Assembly: GCF_003206645.1 (NCBI RefSeq)
Contig: NZ_PZJP01000001.1
Span: 193,940-257,939 of the forward strand
Length of the DNA: 64,000 nucleotides
Direction of reading: 5' to 3'
DNA from: Salinicola aestuarinus
GTDB lineage: Bacteria; Pseudomonadota; Gammaproteobacteria; Pseudomonadales; Halomonadaceae
A model generated the notes under the pieces. It did no database searches. It saw nothing but the letters and a program-made list of their open reading frames with translations, and had not been told where the DNA came from. Positions within the stretch are counted from its first letter, which is position 1. Every line of letters starts with the position of its first letter. The translations under genes and the position numbers were made by a program. Positions 27,470-37,898 of the stretch are shown piece by piece.

Positions 27470-29641
27470 TTACAGCGAGCAGGAGACGCAGCCTTCGACC
27501 TCGGTCCCCTCCAGCGCCGCCTGTCGAAGGCGGATGTAGTAGATCGTCTTGATCCCTTTGCGCCAGGCGTAGATCTGCGCGCGGTTGACGTCGCGAGTGG
27601 TCGCCGTGTCGCGGAAGAAGAGCGTCAGCGACAGGCCCTGGTCGACGTGCTTCGTCGCCTCGGCATAGGTGTCGATGATCTTGTCGGGGCCGATCTCGTA
27701 GGCGTCCTGGTAGTACTCCTGATTGTCGTCAGTCAGGTACGGCGCCGGATAGTAGACACGCCCCAGTTTGCCTTCCTTGCGGATCTCGACCTTCGACGTC
27801 ACCGGGTGGATGCTCGACGTCGAGTTGTTGATGTACGAGATCGAACCGGTCGGCGGGATCGCCTGAAGGTTACGGTTGAACAGCCCGTGTTCCATGACCG
27901 ATGCCTTCAGCTCGCGCCAGTCTTCCTGGGTCGGGATGGCGATGCCGCTCTTCTCGAACAGACCGCGCACCTTGTCGGTCTTCGGCAGCCACGCCTCGTC
28001 GATGTACTTGTCGAAGTACTCGCCGCTGGCGTAGGTCGACTGCTCGAAGCCGGCGAAGCGCTGATTGCGCTCCATGGCGATGCGATTGGACGCGCGAATG
28101 GCATGGAACGCCACGGTGTAGAAGTAGAGGTTGGTGAAGTCCAGCCCCTCTTCAGACCCGTAGAAGATGTGCTCGCGAGCCAGATAGCCATGCAGGTTCA
28201 TCTGCCCCAGGCCGATGGCGTGGGACTTGGCGTTGCCTTCGGCGATCGACGGCACCGAGGTGATGTTGCTCATCTCGGAGACGGCGGTCAGGCCGCGAAT
28301 GGCGGTCTCGACGGTGGCACCGAAGTCCGGCGAATCCATCGCCTTGGCGATGTTGAGCGAGCCTAGATTGCAGGAGATGTCTTCGCCGATCTTGCGATAG
28401 CCGAGATCGTCATCGTAGTCGGTCGGCGTGTTGACCTGCAGAATCTCCGAGCAGAGGTTCGACATGTTGATCCGGCCGTGAATCGGATTGGCGCGGTTCA
28501 CCGTGTCTTCGAACATCAGGTAGGGATACCCGGATTCGAACTGCAGCTCGGCGATGGTCTGGAAGAGCTCGCGGGCGTTGATCTTCTTCTTGCGAATGCG
28601 ACCGTCGGCGACCATCTCCTCGTACTTCTCGGTGACGCTGATATCGCCGAACGGCACGCCGTAGATGTGCTCCACGTCGTAGGGCGAGAACAGGTACATG
28701 TCCTCGTTGCGCTTGGCGAGCTCGAAGGTGATGTCCGGCATCACGATGCCGAGCGACAGCGTCTTGATACGGATCTTCTCGTCGGCGTTTTCCCGCTTGG
28801 TGTCGAGGAACCGCAGGATGTCCGGGTGGTGGGCGTTGAGATAGACCGCTCCGGCACCCTGACGCGCCCCCAGCTGGTTGGCGTAGGAGAAGGCGTCTTC
28901 GAGCATCTTCATGATCGGAATGATGCCGGAGGACTGGTTCTCGATGCGCTTGATCGGGGCACCCGCTTCACGCACGTTGGAGAGCGAGAACGCCACGCCA
29001 CCGCCGCGCTTGGAGAGCTGCAGCGCCGAGTTGATCGAGCGCCCGATGGACTCCATGTTGTCCTCGATGCGCAGCAGAAAGCAAGAGACCAGCTCGCCGC
29101 GCTGCTTCTTGCCGCAGTTGAGGAAGGTCGGCGTCGCCGGCTGGAAGCGGCCGTGCAGAATCTCCTCGACCAGATGACGGGCCACGGCCTCGTCACCGCG
29201 CGCGAGCGACAGCGCTACCATGCAGACGCGATCTTCGAAGCGCTCGAGATAGCGCTTACCGTCGAAGGTCTTCAGCGTATAGCTGGTGTAATACTTGAAC
29301 GCGCCCAGAAAGCTCTGAAAGCGAAACTTGACCGCATAGGCCTGATCGAACAGCGCCGACACGAAGGCGAAGTCGTACTGATTGAGGACTTCCCCCTCGT
29401 AGTATCCCTCTTCCACCAGATAATCGAGCTTCTCCTTCAGCGAGTGAAAGAACACGGTGTTCTGGTTCACGTGCTGGAGGAAATACTGACGCGCAGCCTC
29501 GCGGTCCTTGTCGAGCTGCAGACGGCCTTCGGCGTCATACAGGTTCAACATGGCGTTGAGCGCGTGGTAGTCGAGACTCTTGGCGTTGTGGTCGGCCGCG
29601 GGTCGCGTTGCCGCCTCTTTTTCTATGCTGAGCGTTTCCAA
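27470..29641 (-). CDS. nrdE: Class Ib ribonucleotide reductase, alpha (catalytic) subunit NrdE
   Basis: 723 residues. Reduces NDPs to dNDPs. Near-identical in layout to E. coli NrdE: no N-terminal ATP cone, active-site segments [28 protein letters not shown] and [10 protein letters not shown], and the C-terminal redox pair GCVSCSL that is re-reduced by NrdH. The start is a TTG at 29641 that overlaps the end of nrdI by 19 nt; the conserved region begins at [11 protein letters not shown] (about residue 22), so a TTG start gives the right length. Translational coupling to nrdI is likely. Confidence 0.96.
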   Translation of the reverse strand: METLSIEKEAATRPAADHNAKSLDYHALNAMLNLYDAEGRLQLDKDREAARQYFLQHVNQNTVFFHSLKEKLDYLVEEGYYEGEVLNQYDFAFVSALFDQAYAVKFRFQSFLGAFKYYTSYTLKTFDGKRYLERFEDRVCMVALSLARGDEAVARHLVEEILHGRFQPATPTFLNCGKKQRGELVSCFLLRIEDNMESIGRSINSALQLSKRGGGVAFSLSNVREAGAPIKRIENQSSGIIPIMKMLEDAFSYANQLGARQGAGAVYLNAHHPDILRFLDTKRENADEKIRIKTLSLGIVMPDITFELAKRNEDMYLFSPYDVEHIYGVPFGDISVTEKYEEMVADGRIRKKKINARELFQTIAELQFESGYPYLMFEDTVNRANPIHGRINMSNLCSEILQVNTPTDYDDDLGYRKIGEDISCNLGSLNIAKAMDSPDFGATVETAIRGLTAVSEMSNITSVPSIAEGNAKSHAIGLGQMNLHGYLAREHIFYGSEEGLDFTNLYFYTVAFHAIRASNRIAMERNQRFAGFEQSTYASGEYFDKYIDEAWLPKTDKVRGLFEKSGIAIPTQEDWRELKASVMEHGLFNRNLQAIPPTGSISYINNSTSSIHPVTSKVEIRKEGKLGRVYYPAPYLTDDNQEYYQDAYEIGPDKIIDTYAEATKHVDQGLSLTLFFRDTATTRDVNRAQIYAWRKGIKTIYYIRLRQAALEGTEVEGCVSCSL

Positions 29642-30027
29642 AATTCGTTCACCCCTGCAATAACGCGATGGACATCGTCGGGCGTGCCCATCAGCTCAAA
29701 ACGGTAGAGATACGGCACCCGACACTTCTCGGCGATCACTCGCCCGGCCAGTCCGAACGCGGCACCGAAGTTGGAGTTGCCCCCACTGATGACGCCGCGG
29801 ATCAAGGATCGATTGTGCGCGTCGTTGAGAAACCGGATGACCTGCGGTGGCACCGAACTCATCGGGTCGCCGTCGCCGTAGGTCGGCACGATCAGGATGT
29901 AGGGTTCGTCGACGCGAAGATCGGGCTCGCTGCGGCTCAACGGAATCCGTTCGGCCGGCATGCCCAGCTTTTCGACGAAGCGCCGCGTGTTGCCTGATTT
30001 GGTCGAGAAGTAGACCAGCTCAGCCAT
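29623..30027 (-). CDS. nrdI: Flavodoxin-like NrdI (class Ib RNR cofactor activator)
   Basis: 134 residues. Flavodoxin-fold protein that supplies the oxidant for assembling the Mn2-tyrosyl radical in NrdF. FMN-binding start [18 protein letters not shown], then PTYGDGD, and [18 protein letters not shown], all typical. AGGAG lies 6 nt before ATG. Its 3' end overlaps nrdE. Confidence 0.95.
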   Translation of the reverse strand: MAELVYFSTKSGNTRRFVEKLGMPAERIPLSRSEPDLRVDEPYILIVPTYGDGDPMSSVPPQVIRFLNDAHNRSLIRGVISGGNSNFGAAFGLAGRVIAEKCRVPYLYRFELMGTPDDVHRVIAGVNEFWKRSA

Positions 30028-30109
30028 GACGGACTCCTGAGTTCCTGCGCGATGGTCGAGCGGTGATCCACTATCGTCACGCCCGACGGAAGAAAACGTG
30101 GCTATCTGA

Positions 30110-30185
30110 AACGTCGGGTCTAGCGACCCGTTATCAGAGAATCTGTCTCTCCGAGTCGGCGCGCGTCACGCCATCGACTCGGAGA
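30110..30185 (-). other. Two hairpins in the nrdH-nrdI intercistronic leader
   Basis: An 11-bp perfect inverted repeat (arms 30148-30158 and 30175-30185, TCTCCGAGTCG type, 16-nt loop) and a 6-bp GC stem (CGGGTC/GACCCG, 30114-30129). Neither has a T-run. Together with the terminator-like hairpin next to nrdH they make a structured 247-bp gap upstream of nrdI. Confidence 0.6.
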
Positions 30186-30215
30186 AGGTGCCGCTGTGTA
30201 CGAAAGGCGAATCGC

Positions 30216-30246
30216 TTGAAAAACGCCTCGCGTGTCCGGAGGCGTT
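30216..30246 (-). terminator. Terminator-like hairpin just downstream of nrdH
   Basis: AACGCCTC and GAGGCGTT, 8-bp stem, 9-nt loop, followed on the minus strand by TTTC (five T in all with the stem end); 29 nt after the nrdH stop. It could end or attenuate transcription before nrdIEF. Confidence 0.65.
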
Positions 30247-30274
30247 CGGCGATCCGTGACAGCGGCAGCGCTGG

Positions 30275-30499
30275 TCAGGCGACCAGCGTGTTGATCTTGT
30301 CGGGACGAAAGCCGGCCCAGTGATCGTCACCGGCGACCACGACCGGCACCTGGCGGTAACCGAGATCCTGCACGCGCTGCATGGCGGCACTGTCCTCAGT
30401 CAGGTCGACGATCGTGTAGTCGATACCCTGCTTGTCCAGCGCGCGATAGGTGGCGTTGCACTGAACGCAGGCAGGCTTGCTGTAGATCGTGATGCTCAT
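30275..30499 (-). CDS. nrdH: Glutaredoxin-like NrdH (electron donor of class Ib RNR)
   Basis: 74 residues. Reduces the C-terminal disulfide of NrdE. Begins ITIYSKPACVQCNATYRALD with the NrdH-specific CVQC active site, and ends VVVAGDDHWAGFRPDKINTL, where WAGFRPDKI is the family signature. ATG 30499 chosen; an upstream extension of five codons is possible but less typical. First gene of the nrd cluster. Confidence 0.95.
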   Translation of the reverse strand: MSITIYSKPACVQCNATYRALDKQGIDYTIVDLTEDSAAMQRVQDLGYRQVPVVVAGDDHWAGFRPDKINTLVA

Positions 30500-30609
30500 G
30501 ATAGTCACTACCATCCGTAGAGTGGGAAAACGGTCGGCAAGAGAGGCCGAGCGTCGGCCTGGAAGGGCGTGGTATCACGATACCGTCGTCGCGCCCGCCG
30601 ACAATGAAA

Positions 30610-30657
30610 AGCACTATATATGGTAGCCGATCATTTTTCCAAGCATAGATGTGGTCT
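30610..30657 (-). promoter_or_regulatory. nrdH promoter with tandem NrdR-like boxes
   Basis: On the minus strand TACCATATATAGTGCT (30610-30625) resembles the NrdR consensus; a degenerate second box (about 30642-30657, containing ATGCTT) lies 31 bp away, the spacing known for NrdR pairs. A promoter TTGGAA (30637-30642), 18 bp, TATAGT (30613-30618) overlaps the better box, as expected for repression. Confidence 0.65.
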
Positions 30658-30756
30658 TTTGCTGTGATCTTCCTGTGGACAAAATTGAGCCTTCCTGCAG
30701 CCCGCATCGCTGCGCGGCTCTCGCCATGTCAAGCTCGAAATCGTCACGCCCTGGAT

Positions 30757-30796
30757 ACAAAAAAGCGCTCGCCGGCTTGTGCCGAAGAGCGCTTTT
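30757..30796 (-). terminator. Intrinsic terminator of the 6-phosphogluconate dehydrogenase gene
   Basis: AAAAGCGCTC and GAGCGCTTTT form a 10-bp stem, followed on the minus strand by a run of six T; 46 nt after the stop. Confidence 0.85.
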
Positions 30797-30842
30797 ACCC
30801 CCTACATGTTGTGTTCGGCGCAAGCCGCCTGCGGGAGGGAAC

Positions 30843-31748
30843 TCAGTCTTTCTTGATGGCGTGACCGCCGAATTCGTTACGCATGGCCGAGAGCAGCCGA
30901 TCGGCATAGGAGTCGTCTTCCCGCGAGCGCAACCGCTCGAGAAGAGACAGCGTGATCACCGGCGCGCTGACGTCGAGGTCAATCGCCTCGTTGACCGTCC
31001 AGCGCCCCTCGCCGGAGTCCGAAACGTAGGGCGCGATGCCGTCGAGCGCCGGGTTCTTGTCCAGCGCGTTGGCGGTGAGATCGAGCAGCCAGGAGCGTAC
31101 GACGCTGCCGTGGCGCCAGATCTCGCTCACCTGATGCAGGTCAAGACCGAACTCCGCCTTGCGCTCCATGATGGCGAAACCCTCGGCGTAGGCCTGCATC
31201 ATGCCGTACTCGATGCCGTTGTGGACCATCTTGGTGAAGTGTCCGGCACCGCTCGGCCCGACGTGTCCCCACCCCTTGTCGGCGGCAGGCGCTAGCGTCT
31301 CGAACAGCGGCGTGAGCGATTCGACGACTCGCGTCTCGCCACCGACCATCATGCTGTAGCCTTCGGCAAGCCCCCAGACGCCGCCACTGGTGCCAACGTC
31401 GACCCCGTGCAGTCCGGCCTCACGCAGGCGCTCGCCACGTCGGACCGTATCCTTGTAGAGCGAATTGCCGCCATCGATGACGATATCGTCCGCTGACAGC
31501 AGCGGCTCGAGTTCGTCGATCAGTTGATCGACCAGCGCCCCGGCGGGAACCATCAGCCAGACAATGCGGGGCGACGGCAGTGCCTCGACCGCAGACTTCA
31601 ACGAATCGGCGGACTCGATGCCCTTCTGCACCGCACGCTCGAGCGCCTCCTGACTGGGATCGTGCCCCACCACGCGATGACCGCCGCGCACCAGACGCTC
31701 TGCCATGTTGGCGCCCATGCGCCCCAGCCCAATCATTGCCAGATCCAT
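30843..31748 (-). CDS. 6-Phosphogluconate dehydrogenase, decarboxylating, short NAD-type
   Basis: 301 residues, the short dimer/tetramer form rather than the 470-residue Gnd. Converts 6-phosphogluconate to ribulose 5-phosphate and CO2. Nucleotide-binding IGLGRMGANMAERL at the N-terminus; substrate-binding GTSGGVWGLAEGYSMMVGG and SGAGHFTKMVHNGIEYGMMQAYAEG with the catalytic Lys and the conserved Asn. The short GndA/YqeC-type enzymes usually prefer NAD+. ATG 31748 with GGAGG 7 nt upstream; the earlier frame is discarded. It links the gluconate theme of the window to pentose phosphates. Confidence 0.92.
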   Translation of the reverse strand: MDLAMIGLGRMGANMAERLVRGGHRVVGHDPSQEALERAVQKGIESADSLKSAVEALPSPRIVWLMVPAGALVDQLIDELEPLLSADDIVIDGGNSLYKDTVRRGERLREAGLHGVDVGTSGGVWGLAEGYSMMVGGETRVVESLTPLFETLAPAADKGWGHVGPSGAGHFTKMVHNGIEYGMMQAYAEGFAIMERKAEFGLDLHQVSEIWRHGSVVRSWLLDLTANALDKNPALDGIAPYVSDSGEGRWTVNEAIDLDVSAPVITLSLLERLRSREDDSYADRLLSAMRNEFGGHAIKKD

Positions 31749-31864
31749 GAAAATGCCTCCGAAGTCCTTGGAGAGTGTGGCCAGCGCGGGTGGCAACAAC
31801 AACGCAGCCCTGCGCCATCCACCGAGTCAGAGCCGTCATCGGCTCGCGTCGTAAACAGTCAGCG

Positions 31865-33085
31865 TCAATCGATGGCGCGCGTCAGGTGGCTGGCGATGAG
31901 GCGGCGCACCGGCCAGGCAGCGTCACCAGCTCTCAGCAGCGCCTTGCGCAACCACTGCGCCCGACGGCGGTCGTCGGTATAGAGACCGACGATCGCCATG
32001 GTCGCGGCGAACAGCGGGCCCGTGGCGAGACGCTGCTCGCGCTGATAGCGAGACAGCAGTGTGGGAGTAGCGATGTCGCGAGCCGCGGCACGCGCGTCAC
32101 CCACCAGACCCGCCAGCCGCCACAGCCCATCGACACCGAGATTGAAGCCATGGGCCGTGACCGGATGCATCCCCACGGCAGCATCACCCAGCAGCGCCTG
32201 ACGCCGCCCGGCGAAACGTTCGGCGTAGACGCTGGCGAGCGGGTAACGGTGCCACTCGGCGTCGGGCTCGGCCTTCGTCATCGCGCCGAGACGGTGGTCG
32301 AAGCGACGCGTGATATCGGCGTCGAACGCTTCCTGGGACAGACCGAGCTGCGCCTCCATGTCGCTCGGCGACAGCGTGAGCACGACCGACGAGCAGTGGG
32401 TATCGACCGGCAGCAGCGCCAGCGTCTGGCCATGGCCGAACCACTCCCAGGCGGTCTGATCATGGGCCTGCTCATGATTCATCCGGCAGACCAGCATGTG
32501 CTGGCCATGCTGATAGGTGTGGGCGGCGATGCCCATCGCCCGCCGGGTCGCCGAAAAGCGTCCGTCCGCAGCGACCAGCAGCCCCGCCCTGACCCGTTCG
32601 CCGCTGGCGAGCGTGATGTCGACGCCCGCGTCGTCGTCGGCGAAGCGTTCGAGTTCCACGCCATCGCGCCAGAAAATCCCGTCGGCTTCGGTCTCGTCGA
32701 GATCGTCCAGCGCCGAGTAGGCCGCACGGCGAATCACGTGATTGGGCACCAGGCAGCCCAGCGGCTGATCCGGCACGCCGCCCGGCGCAATCTGCATCGC
32801 GAACAGCGACTCACCGTCGAACACCTTGGCACCGCGCATGCGGGCGCGCTCACTCTCGGGGATACGCGGCCAGACATCGAGACGCTCCAGGATCTGCTGG
32901 GTCGCGCGGGTCAGGGCGATCTCGCGACCGTCGCTAGCGGGGGACGCCAGCGCCGAGCGCGGTTGGCGGTCGATCAGCATCGCCGTGACGCCGCGCCGTG
33001 CCAGCGCATTGGCGAAGATCAGCCCGATCGGCCCGGCGCCTACGATAGCGACATCGATTTCAGTGGCAGGATTGGTGTTTGGCAT
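31865..33085 (-). CDS. UbiH/UbiF/Coq6-family FAD-dependent hydroxylase
   Basis: 406 residues. Flavin monooxygenase of the type that hydroxylates the ubiquinone ring. FAD motif DVAIVGAGPIGLIFANALA (11-29), the DG fingerprint region LLVAADGRFSATRRAMGI, and the second FAD motif ALLGDAAVGMHPVTAHGFNLGVDG near residue 290. Sequence is closest to the broad-range UbiM/UbiF-like branch, but position specificity cannot be assigned here. No other ubi gene is adjacent. Confidence 0.82.
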   Translation of the reverse strand: MPNTNPATEIDVAIVGAGPIGLIFANALARRGVTAMLIDRQPRSALASPASDGREIALTRATQQILERLDVWPRIPESERARMRGAKVFDGESLFAMQIAPGGVPDQPLGCLVPNHVIRRAAYSALDDLDETEADGIFWRDGVELERFADDDAGVDITLASGERVRAGLLVAADGRFSATRRAMGIAAHTYQHGQHMLVCRMNHEQAHDQTAWEWFGHGQTLALLPVDTHCSSVVLTLSPSDMEAQLGLSQEAFDADITRRFDHRLGAMTKAEPDAEWHRYPLASVYAERFAGRRQALLGDAAVGMHPVTAHGFNLGVDGLWRLAGLVGDARAAARDIATPTLLSRYQREQRLATGPLFAATMAIVGLYTDDRRRAQWLRKALLRAGDAAWPVRRLIASHLTRAID

Positions 33086-33134
33086 GGTCCATCGTCCCTG
33101 GCGCGAGGCTCGCCGGATCGACCGTAGGTCAGTC

Positions 33135-33164
33135 TGAAAAGCGTCCGCGCGCGTGCGCTTTTCA
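33135..33164 (-). terminator. Hairpin between the 62-aa gene and the UbiH-family gene
   Basis: TGAAAAGCG and CGCTTTTCA, 9-bp perfect stem, 12-nt loop; the T-run is inside the second arm in both directions. Confidence 0.55.
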
Positions 33165-33302
33165 GAGAGAACGGAGATGACCGACGGGTCGTGAAATAGT
33201 GAAAAAGCCTACCGGAAAAGCGCGCCTCGGCGAAGCGGCTCGCCGGGCCCGCATCGACCAGAGTCCCCCCTCCGCGCGTCTATCGACCGGACGACGAACA
33301 GG

Positions 33303-33326
33303 AGCGGCGCCGAAAACGGCGCCGCT
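33303..33326 (-). terminator. Perfect GC hairpin after the 62-aa gene
   Basis: AGCGGCGCCG and CGGCGCCGCT around a 4-nt loop, 30 nt after the stop. No T-run. Confidence 0.55.
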
Positions 33327-33355
33327 GAGGAGATCGACGCCAACCTCGCGTCATC

Positions 33356-33544
33356 TTAATGCTCTTCTTCCTGAACCCGGGTCTGCCCCGTCTTGTCCTT
33401 GAAGATCTTCTCCTCGAATTCGACCTCGAGGTTCTTGTCGCCCTTCTCGAACAGACGATGATACTCGAGCCCGCTGAAGCTGAGTTCGAGGCTGTCGTCG
33501 TACTCGTCGAGCAGTCGCTTGAATTCACCTACGGTAATGATCAT
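33356..33544 (-). CDS. Small acidic hypothetical protein, 62 aa
   Basis: Not recognised. Starts MIITVGEFKRLLDEYDDS and is rich in Glu, Asp and Lys, with no signal or membrane helix; predicted as a strand, a helix and a charged tail (KDKTGQTRVQEEEH). AAGGAGG lies 4 nt before ATG 33544, a near-ideal ribosome-binding site, and strong hairpins follow. The frame extends another 47 codons upstream but that part is not needed. Function unknown. Confidence 0.78.
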   Translation of the reverse strand: MIITVGEFKRLLDEYDDSLELSFSGLEYHRLFEKGDKNLEVEFEEKIFKDKTGQTRVQEEEH

Positions 33545-33706
33545 GACGCCTCCTTCTAACCACGAATGACCGGCTTCCTTTCCCGGCTCTTCCTCTAGCC
33601 TAGACCATTCATCGGCAACGTCACGAAGCACGATTCGCGTGCGCATCGCGACTGTCGAGCGCTTCACCGCTTGGACGCCATGCACCGCGTGAGCCAGACT
33701 GCCACT

Positions 33707-34807
<1,101 letters not shown>

Positions 34808-34989
34808 CGCCCGGCCCGGGCCTGCCGCTGAAAAAACCGCTTATCCCTCCCCAAAGAAAAATCGATTGGACGCTACGTTCGAGAATCGATTTCCTCTGAT
34901 CAACGCGACTCACTCCACACGTCCGGGCACAACGGCTGTGCCGAGCGCACGTCGGGCAACGATTCCAAGTACAAAACAGAGAGCGCCCC

Positions 34990-35991
34990 ATGCAACGAAC
35001 GATTCTGGCTACCGCCTTTGCCGCGGTAACCGCGGCTTCGATGACGACTGCCGTTCAGGCCGACACCTGGCGCATGGCGACCAAGATGCCGGTGGACAGT
35101 CCCGAAGGGCAGTTATTCCAGCACTTTGCCGAGCGCGTCGACGACTATACCGACGGTGAGCTGACCATCCAGATGTTCCCCAACGAGCAGCTCGGCAAGG
35201 AAGATGCCGTGCTCGAGCAGCTGCAGTCAGGCGTGGTCACTATCTACGCCGAGAGCTTCGCCTTCATGAAACGCTGGGAGCCACGGCTGGCGTGGGTGGT
35301 CGCACCCTTCGCCTTCGACGACCAGGCGCACTGGTCACGCTTCATGAACTCCGAACTGGTGGATGGCTGGTTCGCCAGCGCCGCCGAACAGTCCGGCATC
35401 GTGCCGCTTGGCGATCCCTCTGCCATCATCCGCGGCCCCTACCGCGTGCTGGTTTCCAACACCCCGGTCAACTCTCTGGACGACGTGGCGGGTCTGAAGA
35501 TGCGCATGCCCGCCAATCAGCTATTGATGAAAACGTGGGACAACCTCGGCGCGCAGGTGATGACGCTGCCCTGGACCGAGGTCTATCAGTCGATCTCCAA
35601 GGACATCGTCCAGGCCGTCACCAGCCCGGCCTCGATGGTGGAAGCGATGCGTTTCAACGAGGTCGCCCCGTTCATCGCCCGCACCAACGAGTACTATCAG
35701 TCGGTCGGTTTCATGACCAATCAGGCCGCCTTCGAGGCGCTGGATGAAGAGACTCGCGAAGGCCTGATGCGTGCCTACCGCGAGACCGGGCAAGAGAGCC
35801 AGACGGCCATGGCCGAGATTGCCAGTGCCAGCCTCGAGCGCATGCAACACAACGGGGTGACCTACACCGAGCTGGACACGCAACCCTTCATCGATCGCAC
35901 ACGCGAGCGCTACCAGCGCCTGGATGCCGAGGGTGAGCTGCCGGACGGCTTCCTGCAGAGCGTGCAGGACACCCGCACTGCTGCGAAGTGA
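34990..35991 (+). CDS. TRAP transporter solute-binding protein (DctP family)
   Basis: 333 residues. Periplasmic receptor that delivers a carboxylate to the DctQM permease. Sec signal peptide (1-25, cleavage after VQA), then DTWRMATKMPVDSPEG. The carboxylate-clamping Arg is expected in the segment LKMRMPANQLLMKTWDNLGAQVMTLPW. First gene of a tight operon: its stop overlaps the GTG of dctQ. Substrate not deducible; the neighbouring enzymes point to a hydroxy- or gamma-glutamyl acid. Confidence 0.92.
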   Translation: MQRTILATAFAAVTAASMTTAVQADTWRMATKMPVDSPEGQLFQHFAERVDDYTDGELTIQMFPNEQLGKEDAVLEQLQSGVVTIYAESFAFMKRWEPRLAWVVAPFAFDDQAHWSRFMNSELVDGWFASAAEQSGIVPLGDPSAIIRGPYRVLVSNTPVNSLDDVAGLKMRMPANQLLMKTWDNLGAQVMTLPWTEVYQSISKDIVQAVTSPASMVEAMRFNEVAPFIARTNEYYQSVGFMTNQAAFEALDEETREGLMRAYRETGQESQTAMAEIASASLERMQHNGVTYTELDTQPFIDRTRERYQRLDAEGELPDGFLQSVQDTRTAAK

Positions 35992-36557
35992 GCGATTCAA
36001 TGCGTGATGCTCTATCGCCGCTGCGACGCTGCGTGGCGCTGCTGGACCGCGGTCTCTGGACGCTGGGCGGCCTCTGGCTGGGGATCTGTAACCTGTGTCT
36101 GCTGGGAATGCTGATGCTGACCGCGGCGACCTTCCTGCTTCGCCCCTTCGATGTCTCGGTCTGGTGGTTCTGGCCCTGGACGATGGTGCTATTCATCTGG
36201 CTCAGCTTCTTCGGCTTCTTCGCCATTCAAGTTCGCCTCAAGGACGTGCGTATCGACTTTCTGGTCAAGCGCCTCGGCCGAACGGGTGATCTCATCAGCC
36301 GCCTGCTGGCCGATGCCGTGGCACTGGGGGTCTGCCTGATCCTCCTCCAGCAGTCTGCCACCGTGCTCGCCGCGGCCGCCGGCTACGTCGAGGGCGTGAT
36401 ACTACCCGGCGGTGAGGAGCTGCCGCGTCAGGCGCTCTTCATCCCCCTGTTTCTCTCCTGCTCACTGGTCGCGCTGACTGCGCTGGTGGATATCGCCAAG
36501 CTGTGTGTCGGCCTGCCCGAGAACAGGGCGCCCATCCATCCGGAGGTCGCGCCATGA
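35988..36557 (+). CDS. TRAP transporter small permease (DctQ family)
   Basis: 189 residues, four membrane helices; includes VWWFWPWTMVLFIWLSFFGFFAIQVRLKDVRIDFL, with the helix pair typical of DctQ. GTG start overlaps the dctP stop (GTGA); an ATG 12 nt downstream is an alternative. Pairs with the DctM subunit that follows. Confidence 0.9.
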   Translation: MSDSMRDALSPLRRCVALLDRGLWTLGGLWLGICNLCLLGMLMLTAATFLLRPFDVSVWWFWPWTMVLFIWLSFFGFFAIQVRLKDVRIDFLVKRLGRTGDLISRLLADAVALGVCLILLQQSATVLAAAAGYVEGVILPGGEELPRQALFIPLFLSCSLVALTALVDIAKLCVGLPENRAPIHPEVAP

Positions 36558-37837
36558 TCTATGTGCTCTTCGGCGTCTTTCTCGTCCTCATTCTCCTGCG
36601 GGTCCCGATCTCCATCGCCATCGGCGGTGCGGTGACACTCGCCTTTCTCACGTCCGACTTCTCGACGGCGCTGCAGATCATTCCCCAGCAAATGCTGGAG
36701 GGCGTCAACAAGGCCTCACTGACCGCCGTGCCCTTTTTCATCATGGCCGGAAACCTGATGAACGTGACCGGCGTCACCGACCGTATCTTCGCCTTCGCCA
36801 ACGCGCTGGTGGGGCACTTCCGGGCCGGACTGGCACAGGTCAACGTGCTCTCGTCGATGATCTTCGCCGGCATTTCCGGTGCTGCGGTGGCCGACTGTGC
36901 CGGGCTCGGCGCCATCGAGATCAAGGCGATGCGCGAGCGGGGCTACCGCGCCGACTTCTCGGCGGCAATCACCGTCGTCTCCTCGGTGATCGGGCCGCTG
37001 ATTCCGCCTTCGATCGGCCTGGTGATCTACGCCTTTCTGGCGCAGGTATCAATCGAACGCATGTTCCTCGCCGGCCTGATACCGGGGCTGCTGGTGGGGC
37101 TTTCGCTCATGCTCTATCTGCGCCTGCGTGCCACCCGCGAAAACTTCCCCGTTCAACCGCGCGCCTCGAGGCGTGACGTTGTGGCGTCCGGCAAGCACGG
37201 CTTTCTCGCCCTGCTCGCCCCCGCGATCATTCTCGGCTCGATCATGACCGGTGTCGTCACCGCCACCGAGGCCGGCGTATTGGCCTGTCTCTACTGCATG
37301 GGCCTGGGACTCTGGTATCGCGAGCTGACCTGGAAGACCTTCCGCGAAGCGCTGACCGACACGACGTCGATGACCGCCGTGATCATGATCATCATCGCCT
37401 TCTCGATAGCCATGGGCTGGATACTGGCCATCGAACAGGTGCCCCAGCAGATCGCCGAGCAGATGTTTGCGATGACCGAGAATGCCAACGTCTTCCTGCT
37501 GCTGTTGCTGGTCTTCATCGTCCTCGTCGGGTGCGTGGTCGAGGGCGTGCCCGCCAAGCTGATTCTGGTGCCGACGCTGCTGCCGGTGATCGATGCCTAC
37601 GGTATCGACCGCGTGCACTTCGGCATCATCATTCAGCTCGGTCTTCTGCTCGGGATCGCCACACCACCCATGGGCATCGGTCTCTACATCGTCTCCAACG
37701 TCGGCCGGGTGCGCTTCGAAGACGTAACGCGGGCCGTGCTGCCGATGCTGATCCCGCTCGTTCTGGTACTGCTGCTGGTGACCTTCGTGCCCGGCATCGT
37801 GACCTTCCTGCCCGACTGGATACTGGGGCCGTCGTGA
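36554..37837 (+). CDS. TRAP transporter large permease (DctM family)
   Basis: 427 residues, about twelve helices. Forms the sodium-coupled translocation pathway. Family motifs GISGAAVADCAGLGAIEIKAM and VIGPLIPPSIGLVIYAF are present. ATG 36554 overlaps the dctQ stop (ATGA) and has GGAGG 7 nt upstream, so the longer frame is rejected. Confidence 0.93.
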   Translation: MIYVLFGVFLVLILLRVPISIAIGGAVTLAFLTSDFSTALQIIPQQMLEGVNKASLTAVPFFIMAGNLMNVTGVTDRIFAFANALVGHFRAGLAQVNVLSSMIFAGISGAAVADCAGLGAIEIKAMRERGYRADFSAAITVVSSVIGPLIPPSIGLVIYAFLAQVSIERMFLAGLIPGLLVGLSLMLYLRLRATRENFPVQPRASRRDVVASGKHGFLALLAPAIILGSIMTGVVTATEAGVLACLYCMGLGLWYRELTWKTFREALTDTTSMTAVIMIIIAFSIAMGWILAIEQVPQQIAEQMFAMTENANVFLLLLLVFIVLVGCVVEGVPAKLILVPTLLPVIDAYGIDRVHFGIIIQLGLLLGIATPPMGIGLYIVSNVGRVRFEDVTRAVLPMLIPLVLVLLLVTFVPGIVTFLPDWILGPS

Positions 37838-37898
37838 GCGACGACGACCGACGGGTAACGACATTTCCGACGACACTCCTAACGACAAGGCCAATGAC

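Larger units (their letters stand above)
30500..30842. other. Regulatory gap between nrdH and the 6PGDH gene (343 bp)
   Basis: Holds the nrdH promoter with two NrdR-like boxes and the terminator of the 6-phosphogluconate dehydrogenase gene, annotated separately. No small gene supported. Confidence 0.6.

Noticed and set aside
28478..29707. Plus-strand open frame opposite nrdE
   Set aside because: Antisense shadow of a highly conserved gene.
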